DNA from: Sedimenticola sp.
GTDB lineage: Bacteria > Pseudomonadota > Gammaproteobacteria > Chromatiales > Chromatiaceae
Assembly (NCBI GenBank): GCA_026992075.1
Contig: JALXAM010000009.1
Span: forward strand, 1 to 64,000
Length of the DNA stretch: 64,000 nucleotides
Direction: 5' to 3'
Shown here one piece after another: positions 7,993 through 17,016 of this stretch. The notes under the pieces were generated by a model. That model was not told where the DNA came from and searched no databases. It saw only the letters and a program-made list of their open reading frames with translations. Positions within the stretch are counted from its first letter, which is position 1; the number at the start of each line of letters is the position of its first letter. The position numbers and the translations under genes are program-made.

Positions 7993-9446
7993 TGCTGGCT
8001 ACCCTGTTCCAGCCCGATCTGCGCTATCGACGGGCCAGCCGGCTCTTCCTCAAAGCACTGGCCCTGATCTATTTCGCCGCTTTCGTCTCCCTGGCGCCGC
8101 AGATATCGGGGTTGGCCGGCCCCGATGGCATTCTGCCCTTCCATTTCTACCTCGAGGATGCACTGCGCGAGCACGGCCTGCTGGCCTTGCTGCAAGTTCC
8201 GGTGCTGTTCTGGTTCGGAAGTTCCGACTTTGTTCTTACGGGCGCCGCCTGGGCCGGCGCAGGACTCGCCTTGCTGCTCTTGGCGGGGCGCTGGGAACGC
8301 GGTGCATTGATATTGCTGTTCCTGCTCTATCTCTCCCTCTACCGCGCCGGCCAGATCTTCATGAACTTTCAATGGGAGACCCTGCTGCTGGAGGCGGGGC
8401 TGCTGGCCATCTTCCTGCAGCGCGGCCCCACGGTACTGGTGTTATTTCTCTACCACTGGCTGCTGTTCCGCCTGCGCTTCATGTCGGGCTTCTTCAAGCT
8501 GGCCACCGGCGACCCCTCATGGGTCGGCCTCACCGCACTGGACCACTACTTCGAGACCCAGCCCCTGCCCCATGCCGGCGCCTGGTATGCCCACTGGCTG
8601 CCGGAATGGCTGCACCGAGCCGGCGTGGGCTTCACCTTCTTCACCGAACTGCTGGTGCCCTTCTTCATCTTCCTGCCACGCCCCTTCCGGCTGGCGGCGG
8701 TGGCCATCACCCTGCTGATGCAGCTGATGATCCTGGCCACCTCCAACCACAACTTCTTCAACCTGCTCACCATCGCGCTCTGCCTGCTGCTGCTCGACGA
8801 CCGGGCCCTGGACCGCCTGCTGCCCTGGAGACGATCCGGCACCAACGAGCAGCCGGAGTCCGAACCCGCTCATCCCGGCCTTGCGCACAAGGCTTCTCTG
8901 AGCTTCGTGGCGCTGATGCTGCTGGTAGCCAGCCTGGCCGGCTTTTACGGCGCGGCCTTCCATCGCCCTTTGCCCCCACTCCTGGCACAGCTGGTGCAGA
9001 GCGTGCAGAATTTCGGCGTGGGCGCCATCTACCATGTCTTTCCCAACATGCAGACCGAGCGCCAGGAGCTGGTGGTGGAGGGATCCAACGATGGCGAGCA
9101 CTGGCAGGCCTACCGCTTTCGCTACAAGCCGCAGGAGCTGGATCGCATCACTCCTTTCATCGTGCCCCACCAACCGCGGCTGGACTGGCTCATCTGGTTC
9201 GTCCCCACCCAGCACCCAGCCCAGCTCTACTGGTTCGGAGAGTTCATGTATTCGCTGGAGCGCGGCGCCAAGCCGGTGCTGGCACTGCTGGCGCACAACC
9301 CCTTTCCCGAGCAGCCCCCCAAGTACCTTCGGGTGACTGCCTGGCGATACCGTTTCACCACCCCGCAGGAGCGACGTCAGAGCGGCCAGTGGTGGAAGCG
9401 GGAATACCTGGGGCTGTTTCCCATGGTTCCGCCGAGACGCCCATGA
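7992..9446 (+). CDS. Lipase maturation factor family membrane protein
   Basis: 484 aa polytopic membrane protein resembling the lipase maturation factor (LMF1-like) family. About eight hydrophobic segments fall in residues 20-330, with the conserved block GQIFMNFQWETLLLEAGLL and a soluble C-terminal portion containing YRFRYKP and RLDWLIWF motifs seen in the family. LMF1 helps fold secreted lipases in the vertebrate ER; the bacterial role is not known. The ATG overlaps the holC stop by 1 nt (TGATG) and the 3' end overlaps the next gene by 4 nt, so it belongs to the pepA-holC unit. Confidence 0.8.
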   Translation: MLATLFQPDLRYRRASRLFLKALALIYFAAFVSLAPQISGLAGPDGILPFHFYLEDALREHGLLALLQVPVLFWFGSSDFVLTGAAWAGAGLALLLLAGRWERGALILLFLLYLSLYRAGQIFMNFQWETLLLEAGLLAIFLQRGPTVLVLFLYHWLLFRLRFMSGFFKLATGDPSWVGLTALDHYFETQPLPHAGAWYAHWLPEWLHRAGVGFTFFTELLVPFFIFLPRPFRLAAVAITLLMQLMILATSNHNFFNLLTIALCLLLLDDRALDRLLPWRRSGTNEQPESEPAHPGLAHKASLSFVALMLLVASLAGFYGAAFHRPLPPLLAQLVQSVQNFGVGAIYHVFPNMQTERQELVVEGSNDGEHWQAYRFRYKPQELDRITPFIVPHQPRLDWLIWFVPTQHPAQLYWFGEFMYSLERGAKPVLALLAHNPFPEQPPKYLRVTAWRYRFTTPQERRQSGQWWKREYLGLFPMVPPRRP

Positions 9447-9904
9447 AGATCGTCTCCGGCGGGCAGACCGGCGTGGACCGCGCCGCCCTGGACGCGGCCC
9501 TGGCACTGGGCCTGCCGGCGGGGGGCTGGTGCCCCCGGGGGCGCAAGGCCGAGGACGGGGTGATCCCCCAGCGTTATCCGCTGCGGGAGCTGAACGGCGG
9601 CTACCTGGCGCGAACCGAACGCAACGTGGTGGACAGCGACGCCACCCTCATCCTCCACTTCGGATCTCTTTCGGGAGGAACTGCACGCACCCTCGATTTC
9701 TGCCGCAGACACCGGCAACCCTGCCTGCTCATCGATGGAGAAAAGACTCCACCCTCCCAGGCGGCGGAAGAGATTCTCCGCTTCATCCGCAAGGAAGGGG
9801 TGGAGGTGCTGAACGTGGCGGGCCCCAGGGCCAGCGGGGAACCCAGAGCCTATCCCTATGCGCGGGAAGTGGTGGAGTCGGTGTTGCGCCAGCTGCAAGA
9901 ATGA
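9443..9904 (+). CDS. Putative molybdenum carrier family protein
   Basis: 153 aa soluble protein. The start MKIVSGGQTGVDRAALDAAL and the following GGWCPRGRKAEDG are the hallmark of the putative molybdenum-carrier family, a Rossmann-like fold related to the LOG/YpsA nucleotide-binding superfamily. The name comes from a structural proposal; real ligands are not established. It is the last gene of the plus-strand run, overlapping its predecessor as ATGA and ending 1 nt before a convergent gene. Confidence 0.8.
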   Translation: MKIVSGGQTGVDRAALDAALALGLPAGGWCPRGRKAEDGVIPQRYPLRELNGGYLARTERNVVDSDATLILHFGSLSGGTARTLDFCRRHRQPCLLIDGEKTPPSQAAEEILRFIRKEGVEVLNVAGPRASGEPRAYPYAREVVESVLRQLQE

Positions 9905-9905
9905 T

Positions 9906-11711
9906 TCAGATCTGTTGCAACAGGGCATCCCAGGCACGGCGCTGGGCGGGATAGGCGAGGATCGCCTCGCGCATCCGTTGCAGCCACCGGCTGCGGCGGG
10001 AACCATCCAGGATGCGGGCCATGGCCGGGGATCCCGGACCGAAATTGGCCTCCATGTTGGCCAGGAAGTGCCGGAACTCCGCCAGCGCCTTTTCCTCCAC
10101 TCTCCCCTCCCGCCACCAGGCATCGGGATCCTCCAGCCGCCGGCGCAAGCGCTGCAACTGCCGCTCCACCCGTTCCTGTCGGGCGGCATATCGCCCCTCC
10201 AGTTCTTCCAGCACTTCGGCCAGCGTCCGCTCCACCTGGCGCTCCGTCACGCCCCGTTGCGGATAACCCGACGCAGTGAGCCGCTCCACGCCGAACAGCA
10301 TCAGATCGCCGTAGAACTGACGTTCGAACTCGTCGGCGAGATCCACCCGCCGTGCTCTTCTCTCCACGCCGGGGCGAAATTCCGGCCCGGTCTCCTGCGG
10401 CGTGCGCCGATGCATCAGGGGCAGGTTTGCGGAACGGAACCCCTCGCCGATCTCCACCCGCAACAGGCGTCCCAGAGTGGGGCCCGCCATGCGCAACCGG
10501 AGCCCGGCAAAGGGGATGAAACGGCGCAACCCCTCGCCACTCACCACGAAGTTTCCGGTGTAGACGGTGCGCGCCGGCTGCAGGCTCTCCAGCACCGGCC
10601 GGTGCCGGTAGCAGGTGCGCCGGGTGGGATGCTCGCCATCGAAGAAGCGGTCCAGTCCCGAGGAGAAATCGGTCATGGCCTGCCGCCGGGTGTGCGCGTC
10701 CTCCCGGGGGCAACGGTAGACGTGGGCACCGGCCGCAGGGGTCAGACCGAACAGATCCGCCATGTCGTGATAGGCTCCCTCTGCCGCCTCCGCCCCCGCT
10801 CCATGAAAGGGGCAGGGGGAGTTCCCTTCTCCCTCCTCCAGGACGTTCAGAAAGGCATCCACGTCCTGAAGGAAATTGCCCGCCATCACCGCAGGCGCCA
10901 CCGGCGGATCCCCCACCACCTTGCCGGTGAGCACCTGCACCGGAAAACGGGAGAAGATGCGGTCGAGGTGATGAAAATAGTTCACTGCCGGCAGCTCGCG
11001 GGCACATCCTCCTTTGCAATGCAGCACGGCAAAGGTTTCGTCACTGTCGAGAAAGAAGAACAGCAGTCGCGGATCCCGGCGCGCCAACCCCGCCAGGTGG
11101 AGCAGGGTGAGGTTGCGCATGCGGGAAGGGCCCTTGTGCCACCAGGAGCCGGAAGCGCCCGGTCCCACCAGCTCTTCCAGCAACGGCCGGGAATCCTTGG
11201 GCAGGGAAGCGAACAGCTCCTTCTGGGCCTGCTGATCGAAGACCTCAACCTCCAGACCCCGGGCACCATAGTCCATTGCCAGCTCCGCATGGCGGGCCCG
11301 GGAAGCAGGCTCCCGGCTGTCGTCCGCCAGCAACACCCGCACCCCGGCACCGTATTCGAAGCGCTGAAGCAGCGCCCAAAGGCTCTCCAGGCAGGCTTCC
11401 AGCTGGCGCGGCCGGTCGGCCACCGGGATCACCACCAGGAAGCGGTGGCGTTCGCCGTCACCGGCAATGGAGCGCAGCTGTTCGTGCTCCCGGTGCAGTT
11501 CCTGCAACTTCGCCAGGGACTCCTCATCGGCTCCTTTCTCCCAGAACAGGGCTTCGGCCAGATCCAGCGCTTCCTCGTAGAGCGCCACCATCTGCCCTGG
11601 CTCACATTGGGAAAGAGATTGCGCCAGCTTCTGGCGCAGTTGGTCCACGCGGAAATCGCCCTGATGGCGGTCGAGAAACTGGCGCAGTGTGGCAAAGAAA
11701 GCGAAACCCAT
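9906..11711 (-). CDS. Putative GT-A-fold glycosyltransferase-like protein
   Basis: 601 aa, not assigned to a named family. Residues 90-230 have the layout of a nucleotide-diphospho-sugar transferase: FLVVIPVADRP, then VLLADDSRE (about 127-135), then FFFLDSDETF with a DxD-type motif (D222, D224). The C-terminal 130 residues are rich in charged coiled-coil sequence. No signal peptide or membrane helix is visible. The ATG is chosen because it overlaps the stop of the upstream ThDP enzyme as TGATG; the longer reading to 12020 has no family support. Coupling suggests a shared pathway. Substrates are unknown. Confidence 0.6.
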   Translation of the reverse strand: MGFAFFATLRQFLDRHQGDFRVDQLRQKLAQSLSQCEPGQMVALYEEALDLAEALFWEKGADEESLAKLQELHREHEQLRSIAGDGERHRFLVVIPVADRPRQLEACLESLWALLQRFEYGAGVRVLLADDSREPASRARHAELAMDYGARGLEVEVFDQQAQKELFASLPKDSRPLLEELVGPGASGSWWHKGPSRMRNLTLLHLAGLARRDPRLLFFFLDSDETFAVLHCKGGCARELPAVNYFHHLDRIFSRFPVQVLTGKVVGDPPVAPAVMAGNFLQDVDAFLNVLEEGEGNSPCPFHGAGAEAAEGAYHDMADLFGLTPAAGAHVYRCPREDAHTRRQAMTDFSSGLDRFFDGEHPTRRTCYRHRPVLESLQPARTVYTGNFVVSGEGLRRFIPFAGLRLRMAGPTLGRLLRVEIGEGFRSANLPLMHRRTPQETGPEFRPGVERRARRVDLADEFERQFYGDLMLFGVERLTASGYPQRGVTERQVERTLAEVLEELEGRYAARQERVERQLQRLRRRLEDPDAWWREGRVEEKALAEFRHFLANMEANFGPGSPAMARILDGSRRSRWLQRMREAILAYPAQRRAWDALLQQI

Positions 11712-13369
11712 CAGCGGCGGGTGGTGTAGCGGGGAAAGGCGTCCCGGTGGATGGGAAGCTCGATGAGATTGGTGCCCTGTTCGAGATCCAGCTCGCTGAA
11801 CAATGAATCGAGGTCGGCGGCTTTCTCCACCCGCAGGTGCCGGACGCCGAAAGATTGTGCCAACAGGGAGTAATCGGGATTGACGAAGTCGCAGTCTATG
11901 TAGCGTTGCCCATACTGCTGGTACTGGTTCTTGCGGATCAGCCCCATGGTGCCATTGTTGAACAGCACCACGTTGAGCGGGATGCCATAGTTCACCGCGG
12001 TCATCAGCTCCATGCCGCACATCTGGAAGCCACCGTCCCCCAACACCGCGAAGGCCGGCCCCTGCTCGGCAAAGCGGGCACCGATGGCCGCCGGCACTGC
12101 ATGCCCCAGTGAGGAGATCCCGGTGTTGGGAAAATAACGCCGTCCTGGGGAAGCGGGAAAGAAGTTCTGCGCGAAGATGATGTTGTCGTCGAAGAGCAGG
12201 AGGGAATCGGAAAAACGCTCCGCCAGTCTCTCGAAGAACGCCTTCACCAGTCCGAAACCGGGCAGAAAGCGGGTGGTGGCCTCTTCCCTACCGGCTGCGG
12301 GTTCCTCCTCCCTTTTATCGAGCCCTGCTCTCGACGGCTGTTCCTCTTCCACCCGTTCCAGAAGACTCCGCAACACCAGGGCGATGTCCCCGGCCAATGC
12401 GAGATCGGCCCGGAAGACCTTTTCCAGCTGCAGTGGATTGCGATCCACTTGCAGCAGCACCTTGTCCTGCAGCAACTCCTCGTTCCAGGTGTAACTGGTG
12501 CGTTCGTTGAACGCAGCACCGAGAAAGAGCACCAGGTCGGCCTTTTCTCGCAGGTAACGGTAGGCATGCCCACTGGAGGTGACCCCCAGGCTGCCCAACG
12601 CCAAAGGGGAACGCTCATCGATCACTCCCTTGGCCTTGAGACTGGTGGCCACCGGAATGGACAGCGCCCGGCTCAAGCGATCCACCAGCTTCTGAGCACC
12701 GGCCCGGATGCAACCGTGCCCCGCCACGATCGCCGGGTGGCGCGCCGCCATCAAATGAGTGTAGAGCAGGTCGACAGCGGCCGGATCCACCCCCACGGCA
12801 TGTCGGAAGGGGAGAGTGGCCACCTGATCCAGGAGTTTCTCCTCGATCAGTTCCTGCTGCAGGTTGAAGGGAAAGCTCAGCAGCACCGGGCCCGGACTCT
12901 CGGAGAGCAGAATACGGGCAGCCCGGATCAGCACGTTCACCAGATAGTCGGTGCGTTCCACTCGCCTGACATAACGGGTGATGCCGGAGAAGAGCCCCAC
13001 CTGGTCGATGGCGCCCCCCTCGCCGGAACTTTCCTGCAATCCGCCGCGGCCAAAGATGGAGGTGGAGGTTTCCCCGGTGATGGCCAGCACCGGCAACCCC
13101 TCCGCATGGGCGTTTGCGATCCCGGTGACCAGGTTGGTGGCGCCAGGCCCCGCAGTGGCGATGCAGGCGCCAATGCGCCCGGATGCCCGGGCGTACCCTC
13201 CGGCCATGAAGGCGGCCCCCTGTTCATGCTTGGCCAGCACGCTCTGGATGGAGGAGTCGTACAGGGCATCGTACACCGGCAGGATGTGGGCACCGGGCAT
13301 GCCGAAGATGTGTCGGATCCCCAGCCGCTCCATAAAGCGCACGAGAAATTGGCTGACGGGTATCTGCAT
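11711..13369 (-). CDS. Acetolactate-synthase-like ThDP-dependent enzyme
   Basis: 552 aa thiamine-diphosphate enzyme of the acetohydroxyacid synthase superfamily. The N-terminal pyrimidine-binding domain has the conserved Glu in KHEQGA (E49). ATAGPGATNLVTGIANA follows, and the C-terminal pyrophosphate domain has GDGGFQM followed about 25 residues later by NN, the metal/ThDP-binding motif. It has no adjacent small regulatory subunit (IlvH/IlvN type), so a branched-chain role is doubtful. Decarboxylases or sulfoacetaldehyde-type lyases of the same fold are alternatives. It is coupled to the downstream glycosyltransferase-like gene. Confidence 0.85.
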   Translation of the reverse strand: MQIPVSQFLVRFMERLGIRHIFGMPGAHILPVYDALYDSSIQSVLAKHEQGAAFMAGGYARASGRIGACIATAGPGATNLVTGIANAHAEGLPVLAITGETSTSIFGRGGLQESSGEGGAIDQVGLFSGITRYVRRVERTDYLVNVLIRAARILLSESPGPVLLSFPFNLQQELIEEKLLDQVATLPFRHAVGVDPAAVDLLYTHLMAARHPAIVAGHGCIRAGAQKLVDRLSRALSIPVATSLKAKGVIDERSPLALGSLGVTSSGHAYRYLREKADLVLFLGAAFNERTSYTWNEELLQDKVLLQVDRNPLQLEKVFRADLALAGDIALVLRSLLERVEEEQPSRAGLDKREEEPAAGREEATTRFLPGFGLVKAFFERLAERFSDSLLLFDDNIIFAQNFFPASPGRRYFPNTGISSLGHAVPAAIGARFAEQGPAFAVLGDGGFQMCGMELMTAVNYGIPLNVVLFNNGTMGLIRKNQYQQYGQRYIDCDFVNPDYSLLAQSFGVRHLRVEKAADLDSLFSELDLEQGTNLIELPIHRDAFPRYTTRR

Positions 13370-13407
13370 CGGCTGGGAGAAGAGGCCGGAGGCTCGATGG
13401 GCGCCGA

Positions 13408-14352
13408 TTATACCACCGTGCCCCTGCCGTCCCGCCGCCAGGACCAGGAGCGCCGGCGCCAGAAGCGGCGGCGCATACCCGGTCTCCAGCGCCACTTTCG
13501 TCCGTCGCAGGAATCGAGCAGGAGCTCCGCCCCCTGGGAAAGCAGTTCGCCTAGGGTCAGGTCCAGCGCCTGCAGAGCGGCATTCCAGCCAGCAGCGTCA
13601 GCTCGCATCATCGCCATTTCCAACTCGTCCCAGTACCAGAGGACAGTTTCCGGGTTCTTCTCCCTGGCATTGCGCTGCAAGCCTCGCACCAGGCAATTCG
13701 TCTCCCCTTTTTCCACCCGGGGCGACCTGCCCAAAGGCGCCGGCAGCAGGCCGCCACCCTCCAGCCAAAGCCCATTGACCGGTTCTGGCAACGGGTATTG
13801 CCCGGCCAGCTGGTAAAAGAGCATCTGGGTCTCGTTCAGGGTTGCACGCCAGCGGCTGGCCTCCTCGCCTTCCGGCATGGACTCCTCCAGCCCCTTTTCC
13901 AGCGCCAGGCGCAGTGGGGTGAAGCTGGCCTTCACTTCCTGTTCGCAGAACAGGAACCAATGTGATGGATCGGGAACCTCCAGCACCAGCCCTTCATCAG
14001 CGAAATGGTCATTGAAAGCGCGGATCCAGGGCTGCAGGTCGGCCGAAGAAAGCTTGCGGGTGTCCACCGGGAAGAGCAGCAGCCGGTCCCGGTCGGCGCG
14101 GTAATGAACCGGATGGGCGGCGATGACCTGGTTCCCGGGGGGCTCGCCGGTGAGCCCCAACCAGCAATAGGGGGCTTCCTTTTGCTCATCCGGCGCCACC
14201 TCGAACAGGGTGAAAAGGGCCTCGGCGGCACTGTTGCTGCCTGCTTCGCGATCCCCACGTGCCAGAACCAGCTCCAAAGCGGGTACCGACTGCTGAGGAA
14301 GCCAGCCACTGGCAGGAGGTGGAAAGAGTCCGGGCACCAGGAAATGGTGCAT
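13408..14352 (-). CDS. Uncharacterized conserved protein (possibly COG4255-like)
   Basis: 314 aa soluble protein starting MHHFLVPGLFPP after a GAGGAAAG ribosome site. It contains YCWLGLTGEPPG and VHYRADRDRLLLFP, then a mostly helical C-terminal half and an Arg/Trp-rich tail. The style recalls a conserved proteobacterial family often found near recJ or thrC and sometimes mis-annotated as phosphoglycerate mutase, but I cannot confirm this. It lies 31 nt after thrC and 38 nt before the ThDP enzyme on the same strand, probably in one operon. Confidence 0.7.
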   Translation of the reverse strand: MHHFLVPGLFPPPASGWLPQQSVPALELVLARGDREAGSNSAAEALFTLFEVAPDEQKEAPYCWLGLTGEPPGNQVIAAHPVHYRADRDRLLLFPVDTRKLSSADLQPWIRAFNDHFADEGLVLEVPDPSHWFLFCEQEVKASFTPLRLALEKGLEESMPEGEEASRWRATLNETQMLFYQLAGQYPLPEPVNGLWLEGGGLLPAPLGRSPRVEKGETNCLVRGLQRNAREKNPETVLWYWDELEMAMMRADAAGWNAALQALDLTLGELLSQGAELLLDSCDGRKWRWRPGMRRRFWRRRSWSWRRDGRGTVV

Positions 14353-14383
14353 CGGCTTTCCTCGGCTCAGGCCGCCGGGAAGA

Positions 14384-15463
14384 TCACTTCATGTTGCCGA
14401 GAATGGCGTCCTTCACCGCCCCCAGCTCGGCGTCGATAACGATGGGCTCGGCGGTGCACTGACGGATGGCAGTGTCGGGATCTTTCAGTCCGTTGCCGGT
14501 GAGGGTGCAGACCACGCGGCTCCCATCGGGGATCTTGCCGGAACGGATGTCGCGCATGGCGCCGGCCAGGGAGGTGGCCGAGGCCGGCTCGCAGAAGACG
14601 CCCTCCTTCTCCGCCAGCAGCTTCTGGGCGGCCAGGATCTCTTCGTCGGTGCACTCGTCGAACCACCCGCCCGACTCCTTCTGGGCGTTCCAGGCCTTGT
14701 CCCAGGACTGGGGATGGCCGATGCGGATGGCGGTGGCCACGGTCTCGGGATGGTCCACCGGCCCGCCGCGCAGGAAGGGGGCCGATCCGGCCGCCTGATA
14801 GCCCACCATCACTGGCGCCGAGTTGACGATGCCGTGGTCGCGGTACTCGGTGTACCCCTTCCAGTAGGCGGTGATGTTGCCGGCGTTGCCCACCGGCAGG
14901 CAGTGGTAGTCGGGCGCCGACTCCAGCTCCTCGACGATCTCGAAGGCGGCGGTCTTCTGCCCCTCGATGCGGTAGGGATTGATGGAGTTGACGATGGTCA
15001 CCGGCGCCTGGTCGGCCACCTCCTTCACCAGCCGCATGCCGTCGTCGAAATTGCCGCGAAGCTGGATGGTGATGGCGCCGTAGAGCATGGTCTGGGCCAG
15101 CTTGCCCATGGCGATCTTGCCCTCGGGGATGAGCACGAAGGCGGCGATCCCGGCGCGCGCGGCATAGGCGGCCGCCGAGGCGGAGGTGTTGCCGGTGGAG
15201 GCGCAGATCACCGCCTTGCTGCCCTCCTCCACCGCCTTGGTCACCGCCATGGTCATGCCGCGGTCCTTGAAGGAGCCGGTGGGGTTGAGCCCCTCGTACT
15301 TGACATAGAGGTCCACCTCTTTACCCAGCTCCCTGGGGATGTTGTTCAGCCGGATGAGGGGGGTGTTGCCCTCGCCCAGGCTGATGATGCGGGTGTCGTC
15401 GTGGACCGGCAGGCGGTCGCGGTACTTGTTGATGAGTCCGGTATAACGGGGACGGAATGGCAT
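14384..15463 (-). CDS. thrC: Threonine synthase
   Basis: 359 aa PLP enzyme converting O-phospho-L-homoserine to threonine. The PLP lysine lies in [11 protein letters not shown] (K66), and EGNTPLIRL near residue 31 contacts substrate. It is the short thrC type (about 350-360 aa) found with actinobacterial and many proteobacterial hom genes, not the 430-aa E. coli type. The start [10 protein letters not shown] is chosen over a longer reading into the upstream palindromic element. Gene order alaC-hom-thrC places it in aspartate-family amino acid synthesis. Confidence 0.96.
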   Translation of the reverse strand: MPFRPRYTGLINKYRDRLPVHDDTRIISLGEGNTPLIRLNNIPRELGKEVDLYVKYEGLNPTGSFKDRGMTMAVTKAVEEGSKAVICASTGNTSASAAAYAARAGIAAFVLIPEGKIAMGKLAQTMLYGAITIQLRGNFDDGMRLVKEVADQAPVTIVNSINPYRIEGQKTAAFEIVEELESAPDYHCLPVGNAGNITAYWKGYTEYRDHGIVNSAPVMVGYQAAGSAPFLRGGPVDHPETVATAIRIGHPQSWDKAWNAQKESGGWFDECTDEEILAAQKLLAEKEGVFCEPASATSLAGAMRDIRSGKIPDGSRVVCTLTGNGLKDPDTAIRQCTAEPIVIDAELGAVKDAILGNMK

Positions 15464-15523
15464 GGCTTTTTCTCTAGTATTGAAAGTTGATCTGGCTCCA
15501 AACGCCTCCAACGCTTTCCGAGC

Positions 15524-15626
15524 GCCGCTGTCCCGGTGTTTATAGCGGGGACGCCGTGGATACATCGTAGGCTCTACGGCAGCATCCCTGCTGCCGAAGC
15601 CCCGGTACAAACACCGGGACAGCGGC
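15524..15626. repeat. Long imperfect palindromic element between hom and thrC
   Basis: An 18-bp perfect inverted repeat, GCCGCTGTCCCGGTGTTT at 15524-15541 with its complement at 15609-15626, frames a 67-bp centre. The centre holds a smaller hairpin (GGCAGCATCCCTGCTGCC near 15578-15595) and a GC-rich direct or inverted stretch. It looks like a REP- or MITE-type intergenic element. It is transcribed if hom and thrC share an mRNA and could stabilise or attenuate it. Confidence 0.6.
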
Positions 15627-15678
15627 TTTCAAGCGGACTGGGCGTATTTGATTAGTCGCTAATATCCAAGGAAACGCT

Positions 15679-16989
15679 CTATTGCAACTGCTCCACCCGG
15701 ATGCGCATCACCGGCGCGGTGACCACGTCGAGGGCCTCGATGGCGGCGATGGCGTCGTTCATGCGCCCCTCTTCCACGGTGTGGGTGAGCATCACCAGGG
15801 GCACCTGGGTCTCGCCCTCGCCCGGCTCCTGCTGCTTGATCGCCTCGATGCTGATGCCGGCGTCGCCCAGGATGCCGGTGAGCTTGGCCAGCACACCGGG
15901 ACGGTCCTCCACGGTGAGCCGCAGGTAGTAGGCGGTGACCACCTGCGCCATCTCCAGCACCGGCAGGTCGGAGAGCTCGTCGGGCTGGAAGGCCAGGTGC
16001 GGCACCCGGTTGCCGGGGTCGGTGGTGAGGGTGCGGGTGACGTCGATGATGTCGGCCACCACCGCCGAGGCGGTGGGCAGGGAGCCGGCGCCGGCGCCGT
16101 AATAGAGGGTCGGCCCCACCGCGTCGCCCTGCACAAGCACTGCGTTCATCACCCCATCCACATTGGCGATGAGGCGCCGCTCGGGGATCAGAGTGGGATG
16201 GACGCGCAGCTCGACACCGCGCCCGGTCTTGCGCGTGATCCCCAGGTGCTTGATGCGGTAGCCCAGTTCCTCGGCATAGGCCACGTCCTGGGGCTCGATC
16301 TTCGAGATCCCCTCGGTGTAGCAGGCATCGAACTGGAGCGGGATGCCGAAGGCCAGGGAGGCGAGGATGGTGAGCTTGTGGGCGGCGTCGATCCCCTCCA
16401 CGTCGAAGGTGGGGTCGGCCTCGGCGTAGCCCAGCGCCTGGGCCTCGGCCAGCACCTCGGCGAAGTCGCGCCCCTTGTCGCGCATCTCGGTGAGAATGAA
16501 GTTGCCGGTGCCGTTGATGATGCCGGCGATCCACTCGATGTGGTTGGCCGCCAGCCCCTCGCGCACCGCCTTGATGATGGGGATGCCGCCGGCCACCGCC
16601 GCCTCGAAGGCTACGGTGACCCCCTTCTCCTGGGCGGCGGCGAAGATCTCGTTGCCGTGAAGGGCGATGAGCGCCTTGTTGGCGGTGACCACGTGCTTGC
16701 CGTTTTCGATGGCCTGGAGCACCAGTTCGCGGGCGGGCGAATAGCCGCCGATGAGCTCCACCACGATGTCCACCTCGGGGTTGTTCACCACCTCGAAGGC
16801 ATCATCGGTGACCTGCACCTGGTCGATCCCCTCAAGCGCAGCGGGATCGTACTGGCGCGCCGCGGCATGCACCACCCGGATGTCCCGCCCGGCACGGCGG
16901 CTGATCTCGGCGGCGTTACGGCGCAGCACGTTGAAGGTGCCGCCACCCACGGTCCCCAGGCCCAGCAGTCCAACTTTTACCGGTTCCAC
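15679..16989 (-). CDS. hom: Homoserine dehydrogenase
   Basis: 436 aa. Reduces aspartate semialdehyde to homoserine with NAD(P)H. An N-terminal Rossmann motif GLLGLGTVGGG lies at residues 7-17. The catalytic segment around GIINGTGNFILTEM and ADPTFDVEGIDAAHK is typical. A C-terminal ACT domain (LTVEDRPGVLAKLTGILGDA) suggests feedback inhibition by threonine. Length equals the monofunctional ACT-containing class (about 435). It is not fused to aspartokinase. It lies 27 nt downstream of the alaC-like gene on the same strand. Confidence 0.97.
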   Translation of the reverse strand: MEPVKVGLLGLGTVGGGTFNVLRRNAAEISRRAGRDIRVVHAAARQYDPAALEGIDQVQVTDDAFEVVNNPEVDIVVELIGGYSPARELVLQAIENGKHVVTANKALIALHGNEIFAAAQEKGVTVAFEAAVAGGIPIIKAVREGLAANHIEWIAGIINGTGNFILTEMRDKGRDFAEVLAEAQALGYAEADPTFDVEGIDAAHKLTILASLAFGIPLQFDACYTEGISKIEPQDVAYAEELGYRIKHLGITRKTGRGVELRVHPTLIPERRLIANVDGVMNAVLVQGDAVGPTLYYGAGAGSLPTASAVVADIIDVTRTLTTDPGNRVPHLAFQPDELSDLPVLEMAQVVTAYYLRLTVEDRPGVLAKLTGILGDAGISIEAIKQQEPGEGETQVPLVMLTHTVEEGRMNDAIAAIEALDVVTAPVMRIRVEQLQ

Positions 16990-17016
16990 GGATACTCTCT
17001 CCCCGAATGTCGTTGT

